Origin: Bacillota bacterium
GTDB taxonomy: Bacteria; Bacillota; Clostridia; Christensenellales; QAND01
Length of the DNA stretch: 12,047 nucleotides
Direction: 5' to 3'
Assembly (NCBI GenBank): GCA_019415425.1
Contig: DXZF01000434.1
Coordinates: 1-12,047 of the forward strand
This document shows, in pieces, positions 5,761-12,047 of this stretch. Under the pieces are notes generated by a model. It worked only from the letters and a program-made list of their open reading frames with translations, did not search any database and had not been told where the DNA came from. A program made the translations under genes and the position numbers. Numbering within the stretch: the stretch's first letter is position 1; each line of letters starts with the position of its first letter.

Positions 5761-6516
5761 ATGCAATCTTTTCCCCCATTGCGCCCCGGCCAGCGCATCG
5801 ATGCGCTGGACCCCATGGGCCTGCATATCATTCAGGATCCCGCCTGCTTTTGCTTTGGCACCGACGCCGTGCTCTTGGCACACTTTGCGCGCGCCAAATC
5901 ACACCAGCGCATTCTGGATTTAGGTACGGGCAACGGCATTTTGCCGCTGTTGCTGTATGGCCTGTACCAACCCAAACACATCACAGGCATTGAAATTCAA
6001 TCCCACATGGTGCAGATGGCGCAGCACAGCGTCGCGCTCAATCGCCTGCAGGAGCGCATCTCCATCGTGTGGGGCGACTACAAAAATCCGGCGCTGTTGG
6101 GCGCGATCGGCCCCTTTCAACTGGTGGTGGCCAATCCGCCCTACCATCCCGTGGGAACCGGCGACTGCCCCGAGATCAAGAGCGAACACATTGCGCGCTT
6201 TGAAGTCGCCGCCACCCTGCGCGACGTCATTCACGCCGCAAGCGCCGTCCTGCAGCAGGGCGGGCGGTTCTGCCTGGTGCACCAGCCGCGCCGGCTGGGA
6301 GAAGTCATGGCGCTGTGCGCACAATATCACTTGACGCCCAAGCGCATGCGCCTGGTGCAGCCCACCGTCGACAGGCCGCCAACGCTGATGTTGCTCGAGA
6401 CCATCAAAGAGGCCAAACCCGGGATGCGCGTGGGTCCGGCATTGATCGTGCACGCACCCGACGGCTCCATGACACAGCAGATGCAGGAGATTTACAGAGG
6501 AGCACTGATCGAATGA
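5761..6516 (+). CDS. TrmN6/YabB-family SAM-dependent methyltransferase
   Basis: A 251-residue class I methyltransferase like B. subtilis YabB and E. coli TrmN6 (YfiC), which methylates N6 of A37 in tRNA1(Val). Seen: the family N-terminus RIDALDPMGLHIIQDP (residues 12-27) and FGTDAVLLAHFA (32-43). The SAM-binding loop is ILDLGTGNGILPLLL (51-65), the acidic end of beta-2 is in EIQ (78-80), and the amino-methyltransferase motif is NPPY (125-128). ATG 5761 is the first start after an in-frame stop that is also the cdd stop. The nearest AGGAG (5741-5745) is unusually far, 15 bases, so translation may depend on reinitiation after cdd. The stop overlaps the rsmI start (ATGA). The exact target base is inferred from the family. 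Confidence 0.9.
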   Translation: MQSFPPLRPGQRIDALDPMGLHIIQDPACFCFGTDAVLLAHFARAKSHQRILDLGTGNGILPLLLYGLYQPKHITGIEIQSHMVQMAQHSVALNRLQERISIVWGDYKNPALLGAIGPFQLVVANPPYHPVGTGDCPEIKSEHIARFEVAATLRDVIHAASAVLQQGGRFCLVHQPRRLGEVMALCAQYHLTPKRMRLVQPTVDRPPTLMLLETIKEAKPGMRVGPALIVHAPDGSMTQQMQEIYRGALIE

Positions 6517-7325
6517 ATGGAACGCTGTACATCGTCGCTACGCCCATTGGCAACGTAGAGGATATCACGCTGCGCGCGCTGCGCACGCTGCAGGAAGTGG
6601 ACGGCATCGCGGCGGAAGATACGCGGCACACCGGCCAGTTGCTCTCGCGGCTTGCCATCAAGCGCCCACTGATGAGTTTGCACGAACACAACGAACTGCA
6701 GCGCGTACAGATTTTGCTCGAGAAGCTGCAGCGCGGGGAAAACTGGGCGCTGGTCAGCGATGCCGGCACGCCGGGTATCTGCGACCCTGGCGCCAAGTTG
6801 GTGCGCGCACTGGTACAGGCCGGTATCCGCTGCGTGCCCATCCCCGGGCCCTGCGCCATGGTCACCGCGCTCAGCGCCAGCGGGATTGCGACATCGCAAT
6901 TTTATTTTGAAGGGTTTTTGCCACAAAAACAGGGGGAGCGCAAACGGCGACTGCAACACCTGCAGCCGTACGATTGCCCCATCGTATTTTACGAAGCGCC
7001 CCACCGCCTGCACAAGACCTTAGACGACCTCTGCCAGGTATTTGGCGACGCTCCCTTGATTGTGGCGCGCGAATTGACCAAAGTGTATGAGCAGATCGTT
7101 CACACCACGCTCTTCAAAGCCAAAGAGCAATTCGACACGCCGCGCGGCGAATTCGTGTTGATCGTACAGCCGCTGCCAAGGGAAGCGCAGCAGGTGGACT
7201 GGCAAGCCGTTGCCGAGGCGCTATCACAGCGCATGGCCCAGGGGGTGCCGCGCAGGGAGGCGGCTGCAGAGATTGCAAATGCATTTGGAGTGCGGAAAAA
7301 TGAAGTCTATCGATTGGATTTATAG
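6513..7325 (+). CDS. rsmI: 16S rRNA (cytidine(1402)-2'-O)-methyltransferase
   Basis: A 270-residue RsmI (YabC/YraL) of the tetrapyrrole-methylase fold. It 2'-O-methylates C1402 in the 16S rRNA decoding centre. Seen: VATPIGNVEDITLRA (residues 8-22), AAEDTRHTGQLL (33-44), LVSDAGTPGICDPG (80-93), PIPGPCAMVTALSASG (109-124) and FEGFLP (132-137). C-terminal RELTKVYEQ is present too. The start at ATG 6513 gives the normal N-terminus. GAGGAG (6497-6502) is 10 bases upstream, and the start overlaps the preceding stop. Longer in-frame starts upstream lie within the methyltransferase gene and are not used. A methyltransferase plus rsmI is the conserved yabB-yabC pairing of Bacillota. It is the last gene before the origin; I see no good terminator after it. 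Confidence 0.96.
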   Translation: MNGTLYIVATPIGNVEDITLRALRTLQEVDGIAAEDTRHTGQLLSRLAIKRPLMSLHEHNELQRVQILLEKLQRGENWALVSDAGTPGICDPGAKLVRALVQAGIRCVPIPGPCAMVTALSASGIATSQFYFEGFLPQKQGERKRRLQHLQPYDCPIVFYEAPHRLHKTLDDLCQVFGDAPLIVARELTKVYEQIVHTTLFKAKEQFDTPRGEFVLIVQPLPREAQQVDWQAVAEALSQRMAQGVPRREAAAEIANAFGVRKNEVYRLDL

Positions 7326-7376
7326 TGTTCCCCTCTGGAAAAATATGACAATTTCCCCCTGCCGGTGAAAAATCGC

Positions 7377-7405
7377 TTGAATCTCCACAACGCTTTTGCT
7401 ATGAT
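7377..7405 (+). promoter_or_regulatory. dnaA promoter
   Basis: TTGAAT (7377-7382), a 17-bp spacer and TATGAT (7400-7405) with an upstream TG (TGCTATGAT). Transcription from about 7412 gives a leader of about 280 nt to the dnaA TTG. A weak DnaA-box-like ATCTCCACA (7381-7389) touches the -35 and true boxes lie right after the start, so DnaA autorepression is likely, as known in other bacteria. Confidence 0.7.
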
Positions 7406-7640
7406 ACATGCACGGCTTGTGGATAAATTTAAAACGTACGTTCGTATTTTTGTTACCCACAAGTTATCCACTGTTTTTGTGGATAACTTTTTGATTGTGA
7501 TCGGATTTTATCCACATTCTCTGCGGAAAATGCCGATTTCTGGCCGTTGAGAATGTGGATATCTTTGTGGATATGTGTATAGAATTTGTGTATATCCCAT
7601 ACATTTGTTCACACCCGGTTATACACATGCTTGTGGAAAT
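7381..7640. other. oriC: oriC left DnaA-box cluster
   Basis: DnaA boxes (TTATNCACA) upstream of dnaA. Perfect: 7418-7426 (-), 7478-7486 (-), 7508-7516 (+) and 7619-7627 (+, TTATACACA). One mismatch: 7453-7461 (+, TTACCCACA), 7464-7472 (+), 7554-7562 (-) and 7566-7574 (-). Weaker TGTGTATA-type sites are at 7574-7582 and 7587-7595 (-). The stretch 7326-7691 holds no gene. Two boxes at 7464-7486 face each other across a 7-base gap. The arrangement resembles the incA/incB part of B. subtilis oriC and surrounds the dnaA promoter. Confidence 0.9.
7433..7442. repeat. Perfect 10-bp palindrome in the dnaA leader
   Basis: AACGTACGTT lies between the dnaA start site and the main DnaA boxes. It could be an operator for a dimeric regulator, or a chance palindrome. 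No protein can be assigned. Confidence 0.4.
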
Positions 7641-7691
7641 TGTGTACGGTCTGTACGTGTGAATTTCCATGTGCAAAGGAGGGTTTTCGAT

Positions 7692-8999
7692 TTGGAGGGC
7701 TATGCGGTATTGTGGGCAAAGATTGCCGATGCGCTGCAACAGGAATTGAGCGCCACCAGCTATCAGACGTGGATTGAGCCGCTCAAGGCAGTTTCCATGG
7801 GCAATGGGAAGTTGACCATTTTGGTTCCTGACGCCATGGTGCGCGACGCCGTGCAAACGCGATATCTGGCCATGATCCAGCGCGCGATTGAAGATGTCAA
7901 CGAGGGCGCGGTACTGGAACCGGTATTTGTGTTGCCCAGCGAATGGACAACCTCCGAAACGCCCCGCCTCAAGCGCGTGGGTACCCTCAACCCCAATTAC
8001 ACCTTTGATTCCTTTGTCGTGGGCCAGAGCAACCAGTTTGCATGGGCCGCTGCCGTCGGTACCGCCAAATCGCCCGGCACCAAATACAATCCGCTGTTCA
8101 TCTACGGCGGTACGGGCCTGGGAAAAACGCACCTGATGCACGCCATCGGGCACGAGATCCTGTTGCAAAATCCCGAGGCCAACGTCTTATACGTGACCAG
8201 CGAACAGTTCATCAACGAGATGATCAGTGCGCTGCAGAGCAACCGCAACGAACAGTTTCGGGACCGGTACCGCAATGTGGACGCGCTGTTGATCGACGAC
8301 GTGCAGTTCATCGCCAACAAGGGCGCGATGATGGAGGAGTTTTTCCACACCTTCAACGCCCTCTACGAGGCCAACAAGCAGATTGTGTTGACTTCCGATA
8401 AACCGCCCAAAGAGATTTCCGCACTGGAAGAGCGGCTTCGTTCCCGCTTTGAATGGGGTTTGATTGCCGACATCGCACCGCCGGACTACGAGACGCGCGT
8501 GGCCATCTTGCGCAACAAGGCGCAAAAAGAGGGGCTGGAAATCGCAGAGGACGGCGTGATGGAGTCCATCGCCATGCGCGTGGAGAGCAATATCCGTGAA
8601 CTGGAAGGAAGCCTCAACCGCGTGATGGCGTATGCGGCGCTGACGGGCCGGCCAGTCACCCGCGCGCTGGCGGAAGACGCACTCAAGGATTATTTTAGTC
8701 CCAAAACCACGATTGTTACACCAAACAGCATTATACAGTGTGTATGTGCCCAGTTTGATGTGACCGTGGAAGATCTGCGCGCAAAAAAGCGCAGCCGGGA
8801 CGTTGCGCGCCCGCGCCAGATTGCCATGTATTTGATCCGCGAGTTGACCGACCTATCGCTCCCCAAGACCGGAGAGCTGTTTGGCGGCCGGGATCACACC
8901 ACGGTCATGCATGCCTGTGAAAAGATCGCCAACGATATCAGGGAAAATCCGCAGATGAAAGAGACGGTGGACGATCTCATCGCCCGCATCAAAGAATAA
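7692..8999 (+). CDS. dnaA: Chromosomal replication initiator DnaA
   Basis: A 435-residue DnaA. ATP-bound DnaA binds DnaA boxes, melts oriC and recruits the helicase. Domain I is at about 1-80 (LWAKIADALQQELSATSYQ-type start); domain II is very short (about 81-100). Domain III, the AAA+ ATPase, has Walker A GGTGLGKT (139-146), Walker B LLIDD (199-203) and LEERLRSRFEWGL (245-257) with the conserved box VII arginines. Domain IV has RPRQIAMYL (373-381) and the DNA-binding signature GRDHTTVMHA (399-408). The start is TTG at 7692, 9 bases after the strong AAAGGAGG (7675-7682). In-frame starts further upstream lie in the box cluster, and the next ATG is inside domain I. Its own promoter lies among DnaA boxes. 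Confidence 0.97.
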   Translation: MEGYAVLWAKIADALQQELSATSYQTWIEPLKAVSMGNGKLTILVPDAMVRDAVQTRYLAMIQRAIEDVNEGAVLEPVFVLPSEWTTSETPRLKRVGTLNPNYTFDSFVVGQSNQFAWAAAVGTAKSPGTKYNPLFIYGGTGLGKTHLMHAIGHEILLQNPEANVLYVTSEQFINEMISALQSNRNEQFRDRYRNVDALLIDDVQFIANKGAMMEEFFHTFNALYEANKQIVLTSDKPPKEISALEERLRSRFEWGLIADIAPPDYETRVAILRNKAQKEGLEIAEDGVMESIAMRVESNIRELEGSLNRVMAYAALTGRPVTRALAEDALKDYFSPKTTIVTPNSIIQCVCAQFDVTVEDLRAKKRSRDVARPRQIAMYLIRELTDLSLPKTGELFGGRDHTTVMHACEKIANDIRENPQMKETVDDLIARIKE

Positions 9000-9023
9000 A
9001 TACTTCGATTGTGGGTCCATCAC

Positions 9024-9219
9024 TGTGGAAAAGAGAGACTTTTATCCACAAATTCACAGGTTTTATCCACAAAATCTGTCCACAGCGGTGGTGGAGAAAT
9101 TTATGGGTGTGGATAAGCGCTGTGATCATCCACACATTCCCGCGGGCCTTATACACAAATTTTCCTTTTCAAAAAGTACCGAAAATCGGGGCTTTGAAGG
9201 GGATTTCCACATGTTCACA
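9024..9219. other. oriC: oriC right DnaA-box cluster (dnaA-dnaN spacer)
   Basis: The 298 bases between dnaA and dnaN hold no gene. Perfect boxes are at 9042-9050 (+), 9063-9071 (+), 9108-9116 (-) and 9149-9157 (+, TTATACACA). One mismatch: 9024-9032 (-, TGTGGAAAA) and 9126-9134 (+, TCATCCACA). Weaker sites are at 9076-9084, 9203-9211 and 9211-9219. This corresponds to incC of B. subtilis, where DNA first unwinds. Together with the left cluster it makes a bipartite origin with dnaA in between. Confidence 0.9.
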
Positions 9220-9241
9220 GCCCCTACTACGACTACTACGA
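9203..9241. other. Probable DnaA-trio origin-unwinding element
   Basis: Two weak DnaA boxes (9203-9211, 9211-9219) run into a short GC block (9220-9224), then CTACTACGA twice (9224-9232 and 9233-9241). On the opposite strand these read as TAG-type triplets. In B. subtilis the basal unwinding system has this order: boxes, GC-rich spacer, DnaA-trios (3'-GAT-5' repeats) that guide DnaA onto single-stranded DNA. The CGA triplet interrupts the pure repeat. Confidence 0.65.
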
Positions 9242-9297
9242 ATGACTGATGATCAATTACTCCCATAGGGTGTTCTGGAGAAAGCGAGGATGCATCA

Positions 9298-10392
9298 ATG
9301 AAATTGACCTGTGAACGGGACGAGCTCATTTTAGGCGTACAGACAGTACAACGCGCCATGCCTTCCAAATCCACCATGGCCGCACTGGAAGGCGTATTGC
9401 TGCAGGCCAAAGACAATTTGCTGCGCCTGACGTGCAGCGACGCGGTTCTTTGCATTGAAAATGCCATGCCGGCGATGGTACAGCAACCGGGCAGCATCAT
9501 TCTACCCGGCAGACTATTTGCGGAACTGGTGCGCAAGCTTCCGCAGGGAATGGTCTCCATCGACACCAACGGCCTGAGCACACACATCGCATGCGGGCAA
9601 TCCAAGATGACGTTGCAGGGGATCGATGCCAGCGAATACCCGGAATTGCCGCAGATTGTGGACGCACGGCCGTTGGAAGTCAAGCAGAGCGATCTGAAAA
9701 ATATGATTCAACGCACCAGCTTTGCCGTGGCACAGGACGAGACCAAGCCCATTTTACAGGGCGAGTTGATGGAAATCGAAGGCGACAAGATCACGCTCGT
9801 AGCGCTGGACGGCTACCGGCTGGCCATGTGCACGCAGACGCTGATGAAGGCGGATGCCACCGTACACTTTGTGGTGCCGGGCAAATCGCTTTCGGAAATT
9901 GCCAAGCTGTTTGAAGACGGCGATGCCAACGCCAGCATTTGCTACAGCGCTTCGCAGGCGGTGGTGGATATGGGCGCAACGCGCATCACCACGCGGCTTT
10001 TGGAAGGCGAGTACATCAACTACCGGCAGATCCTGCCCACCGAGCGAAAGACCCGCGTGCGCATCCGAACCGAAGAACTGTTTGACGCCGTAGAGCGCGC
10101 CTCGCTGATGGCGCGGGAAGGGCGCAACAACCTCATTCGCCTGGAAGTTGGGGAGTCCAAACTCTCCATCACGGCCAACAGCGAAATCGGCAACGCCTTT
10201 GAAGAGGTGCCGGTGTACATGGAAGGGCGGGCGCTCAACATCGCATTCAACGCCAAATACCTGTCGGATGTACTGCGCGTGGTCAAGGAAGATGAGATCC
10301 TGTTGGATTTTATTTCCGAACTCTCGCCCTGCGTCATTCGCCCGGTCGAGGGAGACGAGTTTTTGTATCTCGTGCTGCCGGTACGCATTTAA
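9298..10392 (+). CDS. dnaN: DNA polymerase III beta sliding clamp
   Basis: A 364-residue beta clamp, normal for the family. It forms a ring dimer around DNA and tethers the polymerase; the delta' protein in this window belongs to its loader. Seen: three clamp repeats, with LPGRLFAELVRKLP (residues 69-82) in domain 1 and RTSFAVAQDETKPILQGELM in domain 2. VALDGYRLA follows, and the protein ends in YLVLPVRI, the usual C-terminus that forms part of the partner-binding pocket. The start is ATG 9298, with GCGAGGA (9284-9290) 7 bases upstream. No separate promoter stands out in the spacer, so it may be read from the dnaA promoter. A strong terminator follows, so dnaN is cut off from downstream genes. 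Confidence 0.97.
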   Translation: MKLTCERDELILGVQTVQRAMPSKSTMAALEGVLLQAKDNLLRLTCSDAVLCIENAMPAMVQQPGSIILPGRLFAELVRKLPQGMVSIDTNGLSTHIACGQSKMTLQGIDASEYPELPQIVDARPLEVKQSDLKNMIQRTSFAVAQDETKPILQGELMEIEGDKITLVALDGYRLAMCTQTLMKADATVHFVVPGKSLSEIAKLFEDGDANASICYSASQAVVDMGATRITTRLLEGEYINYRQILPTERKTRVRIRTEELFDAVERASLMAREGRNNLIRLEVGESKLSITANSEIGNAFEEVPVYMEGRALNIAFNAKYLSDVLRVVKEDEILLDFISELSPCVIRPVEGDEFLYLVLPVRI

Positions 10393-10414
10393 AAAAGCAA
10401 GACAAATCGATGGC

Positions 10415-10455
10415 AAAACGCGCCCCTCTACACAGCGCCTGAGGGGCGCGTTTTT
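10415..10455 (+). terminator. Intrinsic terminator after dnaN
   Basis: A perfect 14-bp stem joins AAAACGCGCCCCTC (10415-10428) and GAGGGGCGCGTTTT (10441-10454), with a 12-base loop and a T run. The A-rich left arm means it could also work on the other strand. It lies 23 bases after the dnaN stop. Confidence 0.93.
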
Positions 10456-10511
10456 GTGCGCACCATCCATCGCCCTGCTCCATATCGTAAAAGGGAGGGG
10501 AGGAGAATGGT

Positions 10512-10985
10512 GTGAAAGACAAGAGGCACAGATTGCGCGTGATCAAGGCCGTAGGCCCGCGCGGGGAACCCGGATTGAGCGCCTATGGCGTATGGCTCAA
10601 GGAGGGCAACTGCGGAACGGTGGACGATTTTCTGCACGCCCTACAGAGAGATCGTCAGTTGCTGTTGCTGCACAGCGGCGGACAGCTTGTCAAACCGCTT
10701 TCCAGCGTATCGCTCATGCATATGACCGGGCAATTGCGCACCGGATGTTACATTGCACAGTGGATGCTGTGGGCCGGCGAAGGGAATTTTGCGCTGTTCG
10801 TCGATGGGGTGGAGCAGAACAACACGCGCTTTGCCGCGCGCGGCGTATTGCACGCCGTGTGTACGCTGCGCATTTTCTCGCCGCAAAGCACAGTGGAGAT
10901 CAAAAATGTATCGCCCAGCCCGGTACACATTGGGGCGGATCCACAATGTGTGGATGCATGGCTGCTTTTGCGCCCAATCGATTGA
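10512..10985 (+). CDS. Small protein with collagen-like/phage-tail-like N-terminus and probable jelly-roll C-terminus
   Basis: A 157-residue protein I cannot assign a role to. Residues 1-14 are basic. GPRGEPGLS (15-23) makes three Gly-X-Y triplets. SAYGVWLKEGNCGTVDDFL (23-41) closely resembles the SAYEVWLxxGNxGTxxDFL segment found in phage tail and other collagen-repeat proteins. Residues about 62-157 alternate hydrophobic strands (RTGCYIAQWMLWAG, NFALFVDGVEQN, LHAVCTLRIF, VEIKNVS) like the TNF/C1q-type C-terminal domain of BclA-like collagenous surface proteins. It has no signal peptide or membrane segment. The start is GTG, with AGGAG (10501-10505) 6 bases upstream. I see no clear promoter of its own after the dnaN terminator. 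Candidates are spore-coat or exosporium protein, tail-fibre remnant, or surface protein. The reading frame is confident, the function is not. Confidence 0.75.
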   Translation: MKDKRHRLRVIKAVGPRGEPGLSAYGVWLKEGNCGTVDDFLHALQRDRQLLLLHSGGQLVKPLSSVSLMHMTGQLRTGCYIAQWMLWAGEGNFALFVDGVEQNNTRFAARGVLHAVCTLRIFSPQSTVEIKNVSPSPVHIGADPQCVDAWLLLRPID

Positions 10986-11011
10986 CTTTCCCGGCGCCTT
11001 TTTGGTATTGT
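10982..11011 (+). promoter_or_regulatory. Promoter of the FAD-dehydrogenase gene
   Basis: TTGACT (10982-10987), an 18-bp spacer and TATTGT (11006-11011) with TG upstream (TTGGTATTGT). It overlaps the stop of the preceding gene and lies about 40 bases before the next ATG. Confidence 0.5.
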
Positions 11012-11048
11012 TAAACTATGATCAAACTCAGAGCAGAGGGGGCATATC

Positions 11049-12047
11049 ATGTTCGATACCATCGTCATTGGCGCCGGGATAATTGGATGTGCCACTGCGC
11101 GCGCACTGTCGCTCTATGACCTCAACGTGTGTGTGCTGGAGGCGCAAAGCGATTTGGCGGAAGGCACCACCAAGGCCAACAGCGCGATCGTGCACGCGGG
11201 ATACGATGCCAAGCCTGGCACTGACAAGGCGCGGTACAACGTGCGCGGCAATGCGCTGTATCACGTGCTCAGCCGTGAACTGGACGTTCCCTTTGTAGAA
11301 AACGGCTCGCTCGTATTGTGCGAAGAGGAGAGCCAGATACAAGAATTAGAGGCGCTCAAGGCGCGCGGTGAGCAGAACGGCGTGCCGGGCCTTTCCATCG
11401 TACGGGGAGAGGCGTTGCGCGCCATGGAACCCCATTTACACGAAAACATCGTCGCCGCGCTCTACGCGCCGACCGGCGGCATCACGTGCCCATACGGCAT
11501 GGCGCAGGCCATGGCGGAAAATGCGGTGGCCAACGGTGCGACATTTGTGTTCGACAGCAAAGTGCAGCGCATCGCACATACGCAGGACGGCTTTGCCGTG
11601 TATTGTGACGACCGCGTATTTCATGCGCGCACGGTGGTCAACGCCGCGGGCCTGTACGCCGATGAAGTGGCGCGCATGGCGGGGACAGAGGTGCCGTCGA
11701 TCACGCCGCGCAAAGGGGAATACTGTATCTTTGACCAGCAGGCGGGCAGCCTCGTCTCGCACACGCTGTTTCAACTGCCTACCAAATGGGGCAAGGGCGT
11801 GCTGGTGACGCCGACGGTGGACGGCAATCTGATGGTGGGCCCCAGCGCCGACGATCAGGACGACAAGGACGACTGCGCCACCACGCAGCAGGGCCTTGCC
11901 TTTATCCTGGAACGGGCGCAGCAGAGCGTGCAATCGTTGCCGACGCGGCAGATTATCACGTCGTTTGCGGGGCTGCGTGCCCGCCCGGAAAACGACGATT
12001 TCACTGTCAAAGAAGACGAACGCATCCGCGGGCTGTACCATGCCAGC
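11049..12047 (+). CDS. FAD-dependent dehydrogenase, GlpA/LhgO type (3' end outside window)
   Basis: The first 333 codons of an open frame that runs off the window without a stop. It is a DAO-type flavoprotein like clostridial glycerol-3-phosphate dehydrogenase (GlpA-like) or L-2-hydroxyglutarate oxidase (LhgO/YgaF). Seen: the dinucleotide-binding IVIGAGIIGCATARAL (residues 5-20), the ribose-binding glutamate in VLEA (E31) and the family signature TTKANSAIVHAGYDA (40-54). NAAGLYADEVARMAG, TPRKGEY and VTPTVDGNLMVGP follow. In clostridial relatives the remainder often ends in a BFD-like [2Fe-2S] domain, which would lie outside. AGAGGGGG (11035-11042) is 6 bases before the ATG. Substrate cannot be fixed; sn-glycerol-3-phosphate is my first guess. 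It has its own promoter. Confidence 0.92.
   Translation, partial: MFDTIVIGAGIIGCATARALSLYDLNVCVLEAQSDLAEGTTKANSAIVHAGYDAKPGTDKARYNVRGNALYHVLSRELDVPFVENGSLVLCEEESQIQELEALKARGEQNGVPGLSIVRGEALRAMEPHLHENIVAALYAPTGGITCPYGMAQAMAENAVANGATFVFDSKVQRIAHTQDGFAVYCDDRVFHARTVVNAAGLYADEVARMAGTEVPSITPRKGEYCIFDQQAGSLVSHTLFQLPTKWGKGVLVTPTVDGNLMVGPSADDQDDKDDCATTQQGLAFILERAQQSVQSLPTRQIITSFAGLRARPENDDFTVKEDERIRGLYHAS

Noticed and set aside
7333..7358. Possible terminator after rsmI (GGAAA...TTTCC)
   Set aside because: The stem is only 5 bp with a long loop and is followed by C, not T, so I do not call it.
7464..8168. Minus-strand frame across the left oriC and dnaA
   Set aside because: Made of repeated DnaA boxes and the antisense of dnaA; no motif and no start signal.
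9224..9241. CTACTACGA repeats as a CRISPR or microsatellite
   Set aside because: Only two 9-base units with no spacers. The position beside DnaA boxes explains them better as an unwinding element.

Overview
The window looks like the replication-origin region of a moderately GC-rich bacterium of the Bacillota, most likely a clostridial lineage. The evidence is the family make-up and gene order, which partly match the Bacillus subtilis block rrnA-yaaO-tmk-holB-yaaT(ricT)-yabB-yabC(rsmI), together with strong AGGAGG-type ribosome binding sites, a small clostridial 2[4Fe-4S] ferredoxin and TTATCCACA DnaA boxes on both sides of dnaA. The species cannot be named from the sequence. Every gene I can support is on the + strand.

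Left part (1-579): the 3' end of a 23S rRNA, a short spacer, a complete 5S rRNA and a strong intrinsic terminator. The terminator overlaps an extended -10 promoter. From this promoter a roughly 190-nt transcript would fold into a closed rod with a central bubble. I read this as a probable 6S RNA (ssrS) that also forms the leader of the operon behind it.

Middle part (580-7325): a tightly packed, partly overlapping operon encodes a PLP-dependent Orn/Lys/Arg decarboxylase-family protein, a HAD phosphatase, thymidylate kinase (tmk), a short DNA polymerase III delta' subunit (holB) and the PSP1 protein RicT. A ferredoxin follows with its own promoter and terminator. Then comes a second unit with cytidine deaminase (cdd), a TrmN6/YabB-type methyltransferase and rsmI. 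Themes are dTTP and pyrimidine supply, clamp loading, RNA modification and RNA-processing control.

Origin (7326-9297): dnaA, with a TTG start and a promoter lying inside DnaA boxes, is flanked by two DnaA-box clusters, giving a bipartite oriC as in B. subtilis. The right cluster ends in a GC-rich block followed by CTACTACGA repeated twice, which matches the layout of the DnaA-trio unwinding element. dnaN follows.

Right part (10393-12047): after a dnaN terminator there is a small protein with a collagen-like/phage-tail-like N-terminus and a probable jelly-roll C-terminus. It is followed by the first 333 codons of a GlpA/LhgO-type FAD-dependent dehydrogenase that runs off the window. The usual recF-gyrB-gyrA block is not next to dnaN. 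The points most worth checking are the 6S-like operon leader, the fact that rRNA and about 7 kb of housekeeping genes point toward the origin, the DnaA-trio site, and the origin-adjacent collagen/jelly-roll protein.
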